The notes: generated from the sequence alone by a model not told the origin. DNA of 64,000 bases from Neurospora intermedia (GCA_037102815.1 BTPP01000001.1:5109001-5173000); one strand, 5' to 3'. Counted from the first letter of the stretch, positions 36,780 to 49,872 are shown. Made by a program: numbers and translations.

Positions 36780-39700
36780 GTCTACTGTTGGTCTGGTTTG
36801 TTGTGATTGGTTGTTGTGACGGACACTTTTGGTCTGGATGGTGATAGGTTGTCGTTATTGTGAGTCCAAGGTGCTGTAGTGTTGAACACCAGAAAGTACT
36901 GGGCTTTCACATCGAATTCGGTCGTTGTTTATAAGGAGACGAAGAAGAAAGAGAACGGGTTGGGTGGGCTTGAAGTCGAGACGGACCCGAGTATAAGAAG
37001 AAAAGCAGCCTTTTTGGGCTGAAATGTGCGATTCCGCTTAGCTCCGGGGAGGTGTTTTACAGTGTCATTCAGTGGCACTTTCGGTTGCCACTTGTCAGTC
37101 GATGGTTGAGTCGGCCAGGGGGAGAGGGGAGGCTAAGCATACCCGCCCGTTACCCGTTGTTGCCTCCGGGGTCGAGAGTGGAAGACCACCCTAACCACTG
37201 CAGCCCTTTGACACACCCAAACAAACCCAGTCAGCGTTGTGTGACTGTGCTTGTATTCCTCCCTAGTTCAGGCCGGTTGTACAAGTTGGCCAGGCCTACC
37301 AACAAGCGACCAGGCCGGACCAGCGGGCGATTCGGAAGTATCTCCTGTTACATGAGGCATGTCAACGTGCATGAAACGACTAAACAATTTGTTTGGATAA
37401 GTGTAAGACGAGTTGGCGAGGTGCTTCTCTGGACTCGACCGCCGTACACGTCTGCAGACCATGGGATGGCACAGCACCTGGATGGAGAGGACCCATGGAT
37501 CATGGTACCAAGTACGTAGCTGCCGCAGGTGTTGGTCCTGCCCCCCCGTCCCCATCGTCCCCATCGTCCCCATCTTGCCAATGCCCCTGCCTCCCATCTC
37601 TCCCCTCCCTGGTCCCCGGCCCCCCAAGCTGCTATGTATGATCATTGATGGCAACCCCCGAGATTCGAGAAACTTGGGCATTGAATGGAACACCAAGGTG
37701 TTGCGGTTTCCGTCAACGTGCTGACCGGTGCCCGCCGGATCATTCATAGAGCCTTACTGGCGACAGCGGAGTCTCGGACATGCCAAGTCCAACGCTCTCC
37801 ACGGCACTTCAGCGACAGTTTTCGCAATGCCCTCGGACTACACCCTACTCGCTGGTCCTTTTTGGACCGCCGTCGCAGTAGGGTACCTCTGGCTCCTCTG
37901 GTGACCCAAACACCGCCAAAACGAAACATCAGGTGGGGTACACTCAACGCCGACAGCCACTCAAGATTTGACACTTTACAGACTTCCAGTCTGCAACATG
38001 CAAGGTGGTTGCATATTCTCACTTGACTCTTTTCGAGCCCACAACTTCACTGGACATTGGCCGCACACTGGGGAAACGCTGGGGAGTACCGGGGACCCAA
38101 AGAGAAGGCCTAGACTACCCAATTCAGGAAACGCCGGTGGTCTCGCTCCAGTCCTGTTCTGTTCTGTTACTCAATCGAGGCGTCCAGGCCCTCTTCGCCT
38201 AACACCGATACGGCCTTCTCTAGCTTGTCCAGAACCTGCTTGTTCTTTTCGTACTCTCATATTCGATGAAACTCGTCACTCGTACATATATCTGACTTGA
38301 GTGAACATGGCTCGGGGGATTGATCAACCTGAACAATACTACGGTGCTAACTGAGAGGGGAAAATCGACCGCAGGTAACAAATCGTCTAAAAAGAGGGGA
38401 ACGAAAAACAAAAGAAAAAAAGAACGGCAAGCCAGTGCAATTGCAGAGAAAGTTGGAAGATTACGTTATGTATTACCCTCCCTCCCTCTGGCAACAACGG
38501 CAATGGCATTGTACTATGTATACCAAGCCAAGCAGCGCGCGAATCCCCTTCTCTGGGTTCCAGATAGCTTACCATCAACCGATGAAGAGTGGGAGTTGGG
38601 TGTTGTCGGTTGCGGGTTATTGTCACTTTAATGTGCCCTTTCTGTGATCGATATCACCCACCCGCACTCTCTCTATCGGCCCACAGTCCTGTCTTCCCCA
38701 TGATCCATATGCAACCCTCCTGACCGGTAGCCACATTACAATTTTTCACTATCCTATTCCACCACACATTTCATGGCGGGAAACCCGATAGACATAAATG
38801 TTGGGATACACAGCACCTTGAGTTGATGTATCGAGTAACACTTGATGCTTCCGGTGAAGGGTGAGGACGGATCCAGAGGGCCACTCACTTCTCGGCGGGG
38901 CTACGGCCCCTATACCAACCTAAACCTTGAGCTAAACAGTATGAAAGTGTCACGCACCACTATCCGTTCCCTATTGAGGCATCCTTACTTGCGGAGTCCT
39001 TTTACAACCACATAGCAATGTTCTTGATTTCGTGCGATGCCGTGCAAGGAATATAGATGATAGCTGCATCTTCTCATACCTTCCACACGTGCGAGAGGAC
39101 ATGCCTTGCGCGCAGCAGCCCGCCCGCCAAACATTTCAGCTTCCTATGTTGGTACCTGCTGGCTATACATACTATGCTGTGGTACGTAGCGGGGTAGGTA
39201 CCTTAGACAGAACACATGAAGCAGCTGGTCTAGTCAGACCCCGGATTCTGTCTCCAGTTCCATGCAACTGCCAAGTCCACGCAGTGCGGACGGTTGAGAG
39301 AAGAGTCCGGCACATCCATGACGATCTTCCAAAAAAAGGGAGAGGGGCAGTCCATAGAAACTCCACCATAATACTACAATTGGACCAGTGAGAATGACTG
39401 CGTATTTTCTCAACACTGCCGGCTGGTAGGGCATCAAATAGGCTCACTGGGCAGCCATATCTCATTCCACACACTTTGAACAACCGTTGACTGGGTTACA
39501 ATTGAAGCTTTGTCGCTTTTCGCTCCGTCGGTTCCTAGGCAGTCGCTGCAAGTAAGCCCTCGAGGCCCTGTCGTGTTTCGAACTGACCGACGCCGAAAAG
39601 TTATCCGATGTTGTGAGATCCATTGCAGTCAACAACGTTCACTTCTTTCTCTTCTTCTCTTTGGAACCACTGTGCTGCCTATGCTAGTGTAGCTATTCTT

Positions 39701-42615
39701 GCTACTGCACAACTTATTTTGGTTCCACCCAAAGTTCTTATTTAGCTTCGATCTTTAGGATCGCCGTCGCCGGCTGGAGGCAGACAAGCTTGCGAGCTTG
39801 CTTTAGCTTCCCCGTGCTCCATTTTTGTATTCCGTTACATTGCGCCGTGCTGTCATGAACCATGGCGCGGATGATCACAGAATGGATAGAAACACGAGCG
39901 AAGCACAAGAATACCGGAGATCTACAAGATAGGATGACATTCCCGAGTCGCCGTCTCTGCCGTGTGTTCGTCAGTTCAGGCTCGTTCAAGCCACTTGGAT
40001 ACACCGACTGTGTGGGGCCATACAAACTCGCTGCCAGGCAGCCAGGACGAGCCACAGCAAGACCTCGAGCTTGTTACCCTGGGCGCGTATCCGCGCACGG
40101 AATCATCACGAAGGAACTGCCATCACCAAATGCGCACCCGAACATTCGCAATAAACAATGTCCGAATAGACACTTGTTAATAAAGGGAAAGATCTATTTC
40201 ACACGAGAGCCTCTTACTGGCCACCTACACCGCCGGAACTACTCACAACACCTGCCCGACTCTAATACTAACTGACCTTACCCTTTCGGCATTCATCGAA
40301 GCATTTAGTACGCAGTTACTTTCCTGCCATTACACAGTCTTTGAACTTTCTTCTTCACACCTTCCCTCCCCCCTCCCAAAGCATCACAAACCGAGAAAAT
40401 TGTTTTCATCGTCATCATCAAATCCTGTTTCTACATGATTTGTTTTCCTTAGCTTCTCGACTCTCATTGGTGTGCGGTTTCTACCTTCTCTTCCCCGATT
40501 CGTAGTTCCATTTACCTAGTTGACCTCTCTTGCTCACCTGCAACACACCTTGCGCTCTTAACTCCGAAGCCCTTCGATTATCCATTGGCCAGAAATCCGT
40601 AATAATACATTTTTCCATTTTGAAGTCTTCTTCTTTTTCTTCCGACTATCAACCAGATGGCGGGAGCAAAGGTGGCGGCGAAGGGGAGAAGCGACGGCAC
40701 CATCATTTCTCTTCTGGTGAATCCTAGTGTATCCTACGTCGATACGAGCATATGCTTACCAACTTTTCATTTGTAACAACCTTCGTCATTCAAGACATAC
40801 TGCACGCCGAGCGAATCTAAGTCAACTACCACGCTCTTCTGACAGGCAGTTCTCAATACGTCAGAGAGAGAGAGAGAAAAAGACAAAAGAAATTGAGGAC
40901 AGACATCCTCCCTCCTTGTCCGCCAGTCCATATACATAGTACTATATCCACCTACACTACCCGAGCTACAACCGCAAGAGCACCATGGTACGGTACCTAC
41001 ATTAGGCTCAGGGACCAGGGGTAAACCCAGAGCATTCTCAGTCTAAGACAAGATCTCCTGATAATCCCAAACAGAAAACATAAGGAGGGAAAGGATTTAC
41101 CCCGAAAGGAAATGATGACAGTGGTGGCTCCATCACTCGATCCCCCGCGGCACGGCCTGGGCGTCCATCATTACGGCACGTACCTGCCAAGTCTTTGCTT
41201 CCCTATACCAGCATCATACTGCATTCAACATCGCATTCATGGAGAGAGACGAAGACGCCTCACCGGACCCAAACTTGTCGACCCGACCACATACCTAGGT
41301 ACCTACCAGACGTACAACAGCCGGCCGTGGCAAGAATCAAGTCCTGTGACTGCGTGTGGGCTGCATACACAGGTGTACCATCTCGATCCTTCTTTTTCTT
41401 TCTTCCTCGAAGAAGAGAAAACCAGAAGTCTCCGGGTGTAATTGGATGGAATGTATGTTTGGAACTGATCATCAGGCACTCTTCTACACAGTATGTCCGC
41501 TCTGCCTTTACTTGTTTGCTTCACTCCGGCTCAGGAACACCACCACTCATCCTCCTTTGGGCGAGTCGATCATTTGATTGGGTTTTCTTGGGACTTTTTG
41601 CGTTGTACGCACGCCTCAGCCGGCGTTACTACTTGTACTGGTAAGCGCGGTGCCGCCGCCTCACAATATTCAGGGAATTAGAGGTGAGCAAAGCAGCCAT
41701 CTTTTGTATGGAGAACACAGTTATCGCCACTTTGCAGCTCACCACGCTAACCTTTTACAAAATGCCAGCAGAGAGTGACAGGTACATGAGAAGGGGGAGA
41801 AGGGATCCTGGGAACTAAATCTAGTACGCAGTAGTGTATACAAAATTCATCAATTTAGATATTTTCCCACGTCCTTCCTTTTCCGTCCACCATTACACGT
41901 GGAGAAAGTGTTGATCATCTCGGAGCTGTCAACAAAAGTTGGCAACGTCGTCAACGTCCCGCTGTCTCCATTTTGGACTACACGTACTCGTTGCGTTGCG
42001 TTGTCCTTGTTTGTTATCCCTGTCTACAGCGCAAACTAGCAACTACACCTGAACGGAGCGGATACCATTCAACAACAAAATATGTGATATAATGACCGAT
42101 TGGCTAGATAAAATCAACAGGTAGAAGAAGAAGAAGGAAAACCAACATTGAAAGCCAAAAATGTGGTGTTGTCGTTTGCCTGCCCTGCGCTGGCATGCCT
42201 GGCCCCGGTCTATAACTGAAAACTATTATTTAACACCGCCAAATTGACATCATAATTTGTTTTCGACCCATTTGATGGTTTCGCAGGAAAGCGAAGCTGG
42301 ACCAAGCGATGTTAACACAAGACGTACAGTGTCTGAAGTATTGATGTAAACGGGAAAACCGTTGTTTTTACGGTTCTAGAAGGGATCGGCAATGGGGCTA
42401 AATGCATTGACCTTGGAAGTACCCCCGTTGATTACGGGACAGACAGGATAAAGCCAAAAAAGAACCACGTTCCAACCAAGCATGTTTGGATGAATCTTAT
42501 CGTGTGCATTTGTTTTTCTTTCTGTCAACAACGTCCCGCCTGACCCGAACGGTACCTAGTGTATAAACGGGAGACAGAGGAGGCCCCCCCGGAGGGAGGG
42601 AGGGGGGCGCCCGAA

Positions 42616-42617
<2 letters not shown>

Positions 42618-42649
<32 letters not shown>

Positions 42650-42698
42650 TTTGGTGGGGGATGAGGGTGAAGAAAAAAAAAAAAAAAAAAAAAAAAAA
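42618..42698. repeat. Poly-G(31) and poly-A(26) homopolymers
   Basis: Thirty-one consecutive G (42618-42648) and, 24 bases further on, 26 consecutive A (42673-42698). The sequence just before (42,580-42,617) is also G/C-rich with GGAGGGAGGG words. The G tract could form quadruplexes. Confidence 0.95.
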
Positions 42699-43374
42699 CA
42701 GATGACACAGAGATGAGATCTGACAGGATTTTTGATCAGTCTTACCGCAGATGGGGAGGATACCATGGTACCAGACGCAGGATTGTGAGGTTCTGGCAGT
42801 CCTGTAGTATCTGTTCTGTCTTTCAACTGTCGATCACCATGCCGGTAGAATCCTCCCGTCGCTGTCCTGCTTACCTTCAATCCCTGGTTGTCAGGACCGC
42901 ATAGGCCTCAAGATAATCCAACCTACACACTACCTACCTTGATGACGAGTTAAGGTATCTTAGACCTTGCCAAACCACCCCTCAACCTTTGAAGACGACC
43001 TAGAATAATAGATCAGGACTTACAAAAAAGCACAGTAAAGTATCGTCATAGAGAAACCAACTTGCACATATAGACTTATGTCAACTTGCGTCCCTCAAAG
43101 GAGATGTGTTTGCAGTGTACGAAGACCAAAGAGATGGGCAAGAAATAGTAATCATGCAAATAGACCGATTCCCCTGACTCCCTACCAAAATCTCACGGTT
43201 CCCTCTTCCAACATATCCAAACACCTCCTTCCCTCTTTGAACCGTCCCCCATTCTACCCCGTGCAGCCTGTAACCCCCAACATCTGGCAGGTTACATGCA
43301 GTGTTCAGCCTATCATTCACATGTTCTCTCCCACGAGGGAAGCTCCTGACTTCCAGGAACCACTCCAACTCTCA

Positions 43375-43376
<2 letters not shown>

Positions 43377-43420
<44 letters not shown>
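43377..43420. repeat. Poly-T(44) homopolymer
   Basis: Forty-four consecutive T on the plus strand, the longest homopolymer in the window. It could be a relic of a polyadenylated insertion on the minus strand, but I saw no flanking element or target-site duplication. Confidence 0.95.
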
Positions 43421-44349
43421 CGGTGGGCGGTAAGATACGCAGCGTTGGAGGCATTGGGAAGCAAGAACAGTTCAAGTCAGAAAGAGGGAAGCGTGGGAAG
43501 AAGACATACTGCAAGCCAGGACAAAAGATAGCCAAGCGCACAGGCACACTTGCCAGACTAGATGGCTGTTTAAGTAGTTAGACAAGTAATTATACGCTGT
43601 TCAGGCGATTACCACTCAGTTTGTCTTTGACGATAGAGTTACTTACCTATCTGTATCGTAGGACGAACAATTGCTACAATAGATGGCTAGGTTTTATTGC
43701 TCACAAAGACAGCCGTTCGCCCAAGGTAAAGGATTCGGGATATACAAGCTCTCTGTATCCTCCGTCCCTGGCCATTGACTGGCATCTTCCATTACAGGCC
43801 GGCCGACCTTGGTTACCTTACCTTCCTATCCCATCCACAGGATTGCTGCTTCGTCCTTTGGGTTACAAAGATCGTTGTTGAGTCATGAAAACAAGTAATC
43901 CATTGAGCATCTTTGAGAACCATACAGCCCGGTAACTCAAGGCTCGTCACTTGATGCGCGAGTTGATGTGAACATAACGCTGGAATGGCAACTACCAGTG
44001 AGTAGATGCTCATTATGTGGTCATTGTACTACATGTGCATGGCTAGAACCACATACCGGCCGAAGAGCTGTTTGAGTGATCTCTTTTGCTCCCTTTTCAC
44101 TCCACATTTCACCCGCCCGCTTCACGTTCATACCTGACAGATTGTGTGGCGGATATGGCGTAGTAAATGCAGGATCGAATTGAACAACCATTCCTACCGA
44201 GAAAGTGGGATGAGTTATATATGGTTATCAAAGAGGCAATGACGGGGCTGCGATGGGTTCTCCCAAGACGCAGCTGCTGCCCGAATAATCTCTCTACAAT
44301 CCATGACCAAACTCCTTTGTGCGTCGTATCCTCCGTGGGATTGCTACTT

Positions 44350-46658
44350 CTAGTGGTCGATGCTGTGGTTACGTTAGCCTCGAGTTTCTTCGATTCGTTA
44401 ATGAGTGACTTTTTGAGGAGGGATAACTTACTCTTCCCATATCCGACCTTGCACCGCTTTGAGTTCTTCTTCCGTCATTCTGTGACCTGTGGTGAAGTAT
44501 CCTACATAAAACGAATCCTCGTCGGTTAATCTGCCTTTCTCCACAGAAACATTGGAAGAGTAGGTAGGACAAACTTACCGGCATTAATCTTGGCATCGAT
44601 CTCTACTCTCGAATCGGCTGGAATCCAGCTTTCGGGGAGCTCAACACGCTCTATAATAGGGATACTGTGCGGAAGGTTAGCATCCATCAAGCAAAAGATC
44701 GCCGGCTCACCACAGGTGCAGGTTATGCAGCAAGACCCGAGCACAACGGCACACCACATAGTTGAACAGAAAATGCTAACTCACCCTTGGCCGACGATGG
44801 CGTCGTGTTTCATGCTAGAAAGTGACCATGCATTAGATCGAGGATCGGTGATACCTGCCACAAGGCAAGGAGAGCGCGCGCAGTAGGGGGGGAGAGGGGC
44901 GTGGTGTTACTCACTTGCTCATGCTAAGCATTCGGTCAATCTTGGTAATACCCAGCCAATGAAGAATATCGGGCATCAGGGCTTGGAAACGCATATCTTT
45001 TACACCGGCAATGTTTTCAGTGCGCTTGAAATAGTCCGATGCAAGATCTGCCCCGCGCTTTCTCGCGTTGTACACAACTGTAAAAGGTTCCCGGTTAGTC
45101 TCTCACCCACGAAACGAAATCCCCCGTATGGGACGAGGTAAGCATCAACTAGGAACTCAACATACGATACTGTGACGCTGGATTAGCATTTAGTCTTTAT
45201 GAGCAGAATTTTGGAACACATACCTTTGTGACTTCGCCCAAGGCACGACCTTCCTTACGGAAATAGATTACCACGCCGCTACCGCCATTCTGAGCCTCCT
45301 TGACGGCCTCCTCAATACCAAAGATGAGGTAAGGTCTGCAAGTGCAGATATCGGAACAGAAAACATCACTACCGTTACACTACATAAAAGGTGGCTGTGT
45401 CAGCAGTGAAAGATGTGTTCAAGAGACAAGACATCCCATGAGAACGAGAGCCTACCTCGTCGTGTATCCTCAACGCAAGTTTCTTCGAAGGGTCTGACAT
45501 CTTCGCGGGATCGCCGAAGCAGTACACGGTCAAACCACCTAGAAAGAGATGGTTAGGAATCTGAAACACCACACCATGACGGGATACACAGCTGATGATT
45601 CTTACCGATAGGGGGCAGGAAGACTTTGATATCGGAGCGCGTAATTAACTGGGTGATGTATCAGCATCGTCTGTCCGTGAAAGTGTTATTATCCAGCGGC
45701 GCCAATTACCTCGGGATACATGCCACCCGTATGCTCGAAGAGGGATCTGCGCAATGTGCCCTCATCAATACCGAACCGTTCGGCAACTCCGGGGAGGTAC
45801 CAAACAGGCTCGACGGCGAACTTGGTTACCGCAAGTTCACCGAGGCTGTTCAAGCAGATCTTGCCATCTGGAACCAATCTGCCGCTCTTAACACTCTCTT
45901 CAAGCTCAGGCAGCTTCATATGGGCTTTCGTGATCGCAATCGTCGGCCGGAGATCAACTGTCGATAGCCAGTGTCAGTTTCCATCGTATGCAAATAGGGA
46001 TTATAGACAACAACGTGTGAAAGTACGTACCACCCTCCTTGTCCATGAGATCCTTGAAGATCCAAGGAACCTGATGGCCCCAAGGATCCATGGCTACAAT
46101 CTTCTTGGGGTCTCCCCATTGAGGGAAGGGGCCAATGTTGACGGCGGGCTCGGTGTTGGTGAAGTCAGGCTTGTGGTCTGGATCCAGCTCCTTACTCGCC
46201 AGAGCCAGCGCGTAGTAAATCGAGTATGAACCACCGTGGGCACCAATGGCGTTACGTCTGCGGATGGTCGAGCCAGATCGGATGACAGCTACCGGGCCAC
46301 GCTTCACGGGATCGGCCGCACCCCATTCCATCGGTAGAGGGTTGATGCCGATCTGCTTGGGATAGGTCGTGAGCACGACGCGGTTCGAGAAGTTGGATTT
46401 TGTGACATCGGCGGGTGGAGATGATGGTGACATGGTGCCGGCATCCGCCTGCAAGAGCGGTGGCGTCTGGACATAGCCGGAAACGAGCGGGGTGGTGACG
46501 GGGTTTGGAGCTTCGCCGTTGGGTTTCGACGAGGTTTCGCGAGTCTTCTCCAAGCTGCTCACACGTTGAGAGATGGATTCAACCGCCGAGATGAGCTTCG
46601 TTTGGCCTTGGGCGATGGCCAGCAAGGCATCCTGCACACCTTCCAGACCTGTAGCCAT
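44350..46658 (-). CDS. urc1: Urc1-type GTP cyclohydrolase II-like protein (uracil catabolism)
   Basis: Eleven exons: 46031-46658, 45710-45957, 45606-45648, 45456-45538, 45224-45379, 45166-45169, 44915-45077, 44785-44814, 44579-44664, 44432-44501 and 44350-44362, giving 507 residues. Exon 6 has only 4 nt (TATC) and is required to keep frame. Residues from about 75 to 280 match the GTP_CH_N type domain found with fungal Urc1. The GTP-cyclohydrolase-II domain follows, with zinc ligands Cys335, Cys346 and Cys348 in the RibA spacing C-x10-C-x-C and the block Y-F-R-K-E-G-R-A-L-G. Fungal Urc1 is needed for uracil breakdown by the URC pathway; riboflavin synthesis normally uses a shorter paralogue. 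The last intron may stay unspliced, giving a stop at 44,428 and 504 residues. The upstream open frame to 46,685 lacks an ATG. Confidence 0.88.
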
Positions 46659-48672
46659 TGTAACCAGGTCTGACTGTTTGGGCAAGTGGGGGAGGAAGGG
46701 CAGTATCTAGGCAAAGATGATGATAAAAGAGATGGATTCTAGTAGTGGTCTAACAGACGGGAGACAAAGGGACGGGATGGAGGCAACGTCAGGAACAAAC
46801 AGACTGAGATACTCTGGAGCAACCTTGAGAGAGACAGTCAGTCACTTGGGCGACACGAGGGCCAGTTATAACATGGTAGTTATCGACGTCTCCGGAGGAA
46901 GGGGACATTGGACTATGCTTCCACTTGGCCATCCAACCTCTCCTCTTCCAGCTCGTAGTGTACATGCACTCGCCGTCACCAGGGGCATACCGTACCTAAC
47001 TTGCCCGAAGCCACCGAGGGCCCCCTCGTGATAAGAGGATGTCTTTGGCCATGGACCACTCGATGGTTTGCAACACGTAACAAGAGTCGGTACAAGTTGC
47101 GTCTCGGGCAATCACCGTACGCGGAGCGTGTTACTGACCAACGTTACCAAGCAAGATAGCCAGCTGATCGATAACAGGGTGTGTGTGGCATGCCCGTAGC
47201 GCTCCTCGATCCCTGTAGGTAGACTGGAGTACATAGCATGCTGCCACTTTTTGGGTCAACCATGCTCCCCACAACGGACGCCGGCGGCGGGGTACCGCAA
47301 TCGGATCGAGTGCCGTGGCTGCGGATCTCGGAGACGAGCGCGCCCTGTCCCCCAGTTCCCGCCAGTTCCAAGTGGAAGCGGTATGTACCGTATGTAGGTG
47401 GTCCCTTGTTAGTGGTGTAGTTATTGTGTAAGCAGAAAAGGAACGACACTGGAGAGGTCCCGCATAGTGTAGGGAAAGTGCAGGCCCTGTGTTCATCACA
47501 ACAGAAACAACATGGGGGTGTATGGCTTTTGAGTGATTGTTGACACCGCGATGCAAGTAGTATGTGTGGTTACCGCTCAGTGAAGAACTCCCAACATCGA
47601 AACGGGTGGTGCCGGTACCGGGGAGAGCTGTCATCACCATCGGATACTGCCGCTTGCGAGTTGCTCAAGAAATCAAGCAAGGTACCGATGTTAACGAATT
47701 CGATAACGCTGCCCTGCTGCTCACAAGGGAACCTACCTATCTCGGGCCAAGGCCATCAGCAACGATGATAAGCAGGATGGTCGTCTTATCGCGGGAACAG
47801 GACGCCTTGATTACAGTATCTCGACAGGTCCGAACTCTGGAAGGCAGGTGCTTGGATGTCAAATGCCAGATTTATCCAATCACCAGTCCCCGCTCGATAT
47901 GTAGTCGATCCTCCCAAAGCTGGGGGAGGTCTTTTGTGGGGCAAGGTGGGGATCGAATTGGCGGGCCCCACGCCAAGGCCCCGGCCTCGAGTTGCAAGTG
48001 GAAGTGTGAAACCCGAAAGTCAGCCCTGTCCTGTCACTATGTGCACGGACCATTGAATCAGTCTACGTGAATAACCTCATCAGTCTTTGGGTTTGTAAAA
48101 CCCTAGAGTCCACGACGATCACGTGCGCGGCGTTCGAGGAACTCACCTTGGAGGTGGTGAGAACGGCGAGAGTCGTGGTGGGGCAGGCAACACTGACCTT
48201 ACCTTACTGGGGGGACTCGACGGGGATGGAGCCAAACTTTTTGGCGGTTGCAGTCAGCGACGCTTCACGGGCATGAAGGTGCAGAAACAACCTAGAACTA
48301 CCAGGTGTAGTCGCAAAAATATCAACACCTCAATAACCACCAACTTTTACCTGCAAGGAGTCACCCATCAGGCACGTGCTGAGTAAAGTGGCACACGCCT
48401 TCATTCTCTCAACGACCGACGTGCTCTTCCCCTTTTCCATTCACCGGCAATTTTCCAGCAATCCGATCTGCACCGTGTGCGCCAGAAGCACCAAGGGTTT
48501 CCATTGCGACGCGAATCATCGATAGGTTATCTTCAGCACTGCCGGCCGCGCATCTGCAGTCTACTTGGTGACCGCAACCAAACTTAACACGCCCCGGTGC
48601 CATTTCAACAAACTTGAACAAATCCACCACCTACAACACCCAAACAGCAACAACCATCACGGCAACTTCACA
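46659..48672. promoter_or_regulatory. Divergent intergenic region between urc1 and elf1
   Basis: 2.0 kb between divergent genes, so it should hold both promoters. No gene is supported. The 48,560-48,672 part is CAAC/CCAC-rich leader-like sequence before the elf1 start. Confidence 0.45.
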
Positions 48673-49528
48673 ATGGGCAAGCGCAAAAAGTCGTCAAGAA
48701 AGCCGCAGGGTCCCAGGAGGGTATGTGCATATCTCGACCTCTACTTTTTCCATTCACCAAACCCAAGAGATGATCGCGTACTTTTGTCTGTTGCGCGCGC
48801 CTCTGGATACCACCAAAGACGTCATTGCCCGATAAGCTTTTTTAGACATTCTGCACCCCCAAGCACCATCTTCCCATATCATACACAACACTCACTACTA
48901 CTGGGACCCCATCTACATTGTACCCTTCCACCTATCCAGTCATATTATACGCTTCCTCCACCTTGCCCTTGACATAACCAAAGCGCTAACCTGTTCACCC
49001 CCCTCTTAACTAGAACGACCCCCTTCCCACCGTCTTCACATGCCTGTTCTGCAACCACGAACGATCCGTCATCGTCAAGCTCGACAAGAAGGCCGGCGTT
49101 GGCTACCTCGACTGCAAAATCTGCGGCCAAAAGTTCCAATGCCCTGTCAACTGTAAGACTAGCTCAGCCAACCCTTGGATATACACACAAAAACAAGAGA
49201 AGCAGAGGAGTGCTGACTTCACAACCACAATGTAGACCTCGATGCTGCGGTAGATGTCTATAGTGCTTGGGTAGACGCTGCAGGTAAGCAAGCACATGGC
49301 CTTGCCCTTGTCATGTTAGAGCTTGTCATTGACTTGGACCAAACAGACGCTGTTGCCCAAGAAGCCGAGGCAAGCGCAAAAGCAGCATCTTACTCGAACA
49401 GCCGGTCGACGGGTGGGCGGCCAGCGGCGTCAAGCCGGAGAGCTGCCGATATCGACGAAGATGACGAGGATGACGATAGAGGCTATGGCGGATCCGGTGT
49501 TGAGGTTGATGACGATGACTACGACTAA
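48673..49528 (+). CDS. elf1: Transcription elongation factor Elf1 (zinc-ribbon)
   Basis: Four exons: 48673-48720, 49014-49152, 49236-49283 and 49347-49528, giving 138 residues. The N-terminus [11 protein letters not shown] and zinc ligands C26-x2-C29 and C50-x2-C53 are those of the Elf1/Elof1 family, as is the following [10 protein letters not shown]. The tail is an Asp/Glu-rich, low-complexity extension typical of fungal Elf1. The protein binds elongating RNA polymerase II and helps transcription through nucleosomes. Intron 1 is long for this window (293 nt). It lies between urc1 and the uracil phosphoribosyltransferase gene and converges with the latter. Confidence 0.95.
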
Positions 49529-49872
49529 AAGACATCGGCGATTCGACGTTGCGTTACGTCCACGTAGCCGGCTGGCTGTTTCTCTTTCTTTTCTGTCCAA
49601 TATTTCATGGGGTCATGGTTGACTGAGCGAAAGGTTTATCAAGGGTCATTATCATCATCTACACGATAGGCGAAGCCGAGCCGAATCTCGATGCCAGTTT
49701 CATTTCGACGAACGAAGCCGCACGAACTCGTCTTGTTGAATTTTTCCAGAGTGGGTATTCCATTACTACGCTTGGCATCAAAAAGTCCCCTCAGATAACG
49801 CCATTTCCCAAAATCGATCCCCACCGCCAGGAAGTCATCACAATCAACGATCTACCTACGCCCCTTCACACT
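49529..49872. other. Convergent 3' intergenic region
   Basis: 344 bp between the stops of elf1 and the uracil phosphoribosyltransferase gene. Only 3' flanking sequence is visible. Confidence 0.5.

Larger units (their letters stand above)
36780..44349. other. 7.5-kb stretch with no supported protein gene
   Basis: GC content is normal and there is no RIP signature, yet no conserved or long coding frame is visible on either strand. Plus-strand sequence from about 40,300 to 41,000 is CT-rich with CAAC-type words, like the leader of a fungal transcript, but is followed only by short frames (one begins with ATG at 40,657 and has 39 codons). Homopolymers lie at 42,618-42,648, 42,673-42,698 and 43,377-43,420. 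A long non-coding transcript or a large regulatory region is possible. Confidence 0.5.

Noticed and set aside
38320-38631. Plus-strand open frame of 103 codons
   Set aside because: Lys-rich start from an A-rich tract, no recognisable features, no splice or leader support.
46659-46685. Upstream extension of the Urc1 frame by nine codons
   Set aside because: It opens with TTG; the ATG at 46,658 has a good context.
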